Positions 5,435-5,738 of a DNA stretch of 5,738 nt are shown here, in pieces. A program made the position numbers and the translations under genes. How positions within the stretch are numbered: position 1 is the stretch's first letter; every line of letters begins with the position of its first letter. Below the pieces are notes generated by a model that was not told where the DNA came from, did no database searches, and was given only the letters and a program-made list of their open reading frames with translations. Origin of the DNA: Thermoplasmata archaeon (lineage in GTDB: Archaea; Thermoplasmatota; Thermoplasmata; Thermoplasmatales; Thermoplasmataceae); contig JAJZKL010000093.1 of NCBI GenBank assembly GCA_021804185.1, positions 1 to 5,738 on the forward strand, given 5' to 3'.

Positions 5435-5738
5435 CTTCAACCCCCCTTGAGATGAACACGTCATCCAGGCTTATGGGTTTGATTGTGCATCCCTTTCCCA
5501 GATACTCTGAAGTCTCATCAGCAGTAACATATGAAATCCACATGGCCCCTATCTTAATTGCATCCGGAATCTCTGTGTGTGATTCCACGCGGACCTTTCC
5601 AGAAAAAGGTCTCAGAAGATCCTTTACCGTGCCACTTGCAGCTATGTTTCCATGTTCAAGAAGGAACACATGCTCAGAAAGATCCTGGGCCTCCTCCATA
5701 TAGTGGGTTGTCAGGAAGATTTCTGACTCAATCTCCCG
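5424..5738 (-). CDS. ABC transporter ATPase, C-terminal part (cut by window edge)
   Basis: The gene enters from the right edge, so only its last 104 codons are present. They begin with EIFLTTHYMEEAQDLSEHV, the switch (H-loop) region of an ABC ATPase with its histidine, followed by the strand and turn VFLLEHGNIAASGTVKDLL. The remaining C-terminal domain ends in ISLDDVFISRGVEVES, resembling the PSLEDVF tail of DrrA/CcmA-type ATPases that pair with ABC-2 permeases. Walker A, signature and Walker B motifs should lie beyond the window. The internal ATG at 5699 is not the start, because the frame continues open through conserved sequence to the edge. It overlaps the permease gene and must supply ATP hydrolysis for that exporter. 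Confidence 0.9.
   Translation of the reverse strand, partial: REIESEIFLTTHYMEEAQDLSEHVFLLEHGNIAASGTVKDLLRPFSGKVRVESHTEIPDAIKIGAMWISYVTADETSEYLGKGCTIKPISLDDVFISRGVEVES

Noticed and set aside
5452..5703. 83-codon plus-strand frame opposite the ABC ATPase
   Set aside because: It is antisense to a conserved ATPase domain and shows no family features.
1..5738. Mobile element, CRISPR array, toxin-antitoxin or defence system
   Set aside because: I saw no transposase or integrase motifs, no regularly spaced repeats, no terminal inverted repeats and no defence-type domains; all long frames are accounted for by housekeeping or transport genes and one small unknown.

Overview
The window reads as a piece of euryarchaeal chromosome, most likely from the Thermoplasmata. 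The signs are an archaeal-type initiator tRNA, Rio1 next to an archaeal Dim2/Pno1-like KH protein, a wyosine-pathway enzyme, TATA-like boxes about 24-30 bp upstream of start codons with little or no leader, and heavy use of AGA/AGG arginine codons. The group assignment is inference. The DNA is gene-dense and shows no mobile element, CRISPR array or foreign-looking island.

Layout. Positions 64-1430 (+) hold a two-gene operon: the atypical kinase/ATPase Rio1 and, 2 bp after its stop, a two-KH-domain Dim2/Pno1 homologue. Both act in late maturation of the small ribosomal subunit. An initiator tRNA-Met gene follows at 1475-1549 (+), with its own TATA-like box. Positions 1552-3182 (-) hold hemC and hemD, joined by an ATGA overlap; they convert porphobilinogen to uroporphyrinogen III. 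hemD converges on the tRNA gene with only 2 bp between them. A divergent control region (about 3183-3270) separates hemC from a Trm5/TYW2-family enzyme on the plus strand (3271-4299), whose motifs favour TYW2 (Taw2), the aminocarboxypropyl transferase of wyosine synthesis on tRNA-Phe. A short basic protein of unknown function follows (4330-4656, +). The last part is the end of an ABC-2 type exporter operon on the minus strand: a six-helix permease (4712-5434) and the C-terminal part of its ATPase, which runs off the right edge.

How the genes work together. The left third concerns making and starting the small ribosomal subunit (Rio1, Dim2, initiator tRNA). The middle is tetrapyrrole synthesis and tRNA-Phe modification, fired divergently from one short spacer that carries an imperfect inverted repeat, a candidate shared operator. 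The exporter appears unrelated. I found no clearly new defence or mobile system. The items most worth a second look are the inverted repeat between hemC and taw2, the unrecognised 108-residue protein, the motif changes in the TYW2-like enzyme, and the extremely tight tRNA/hemD convergence.
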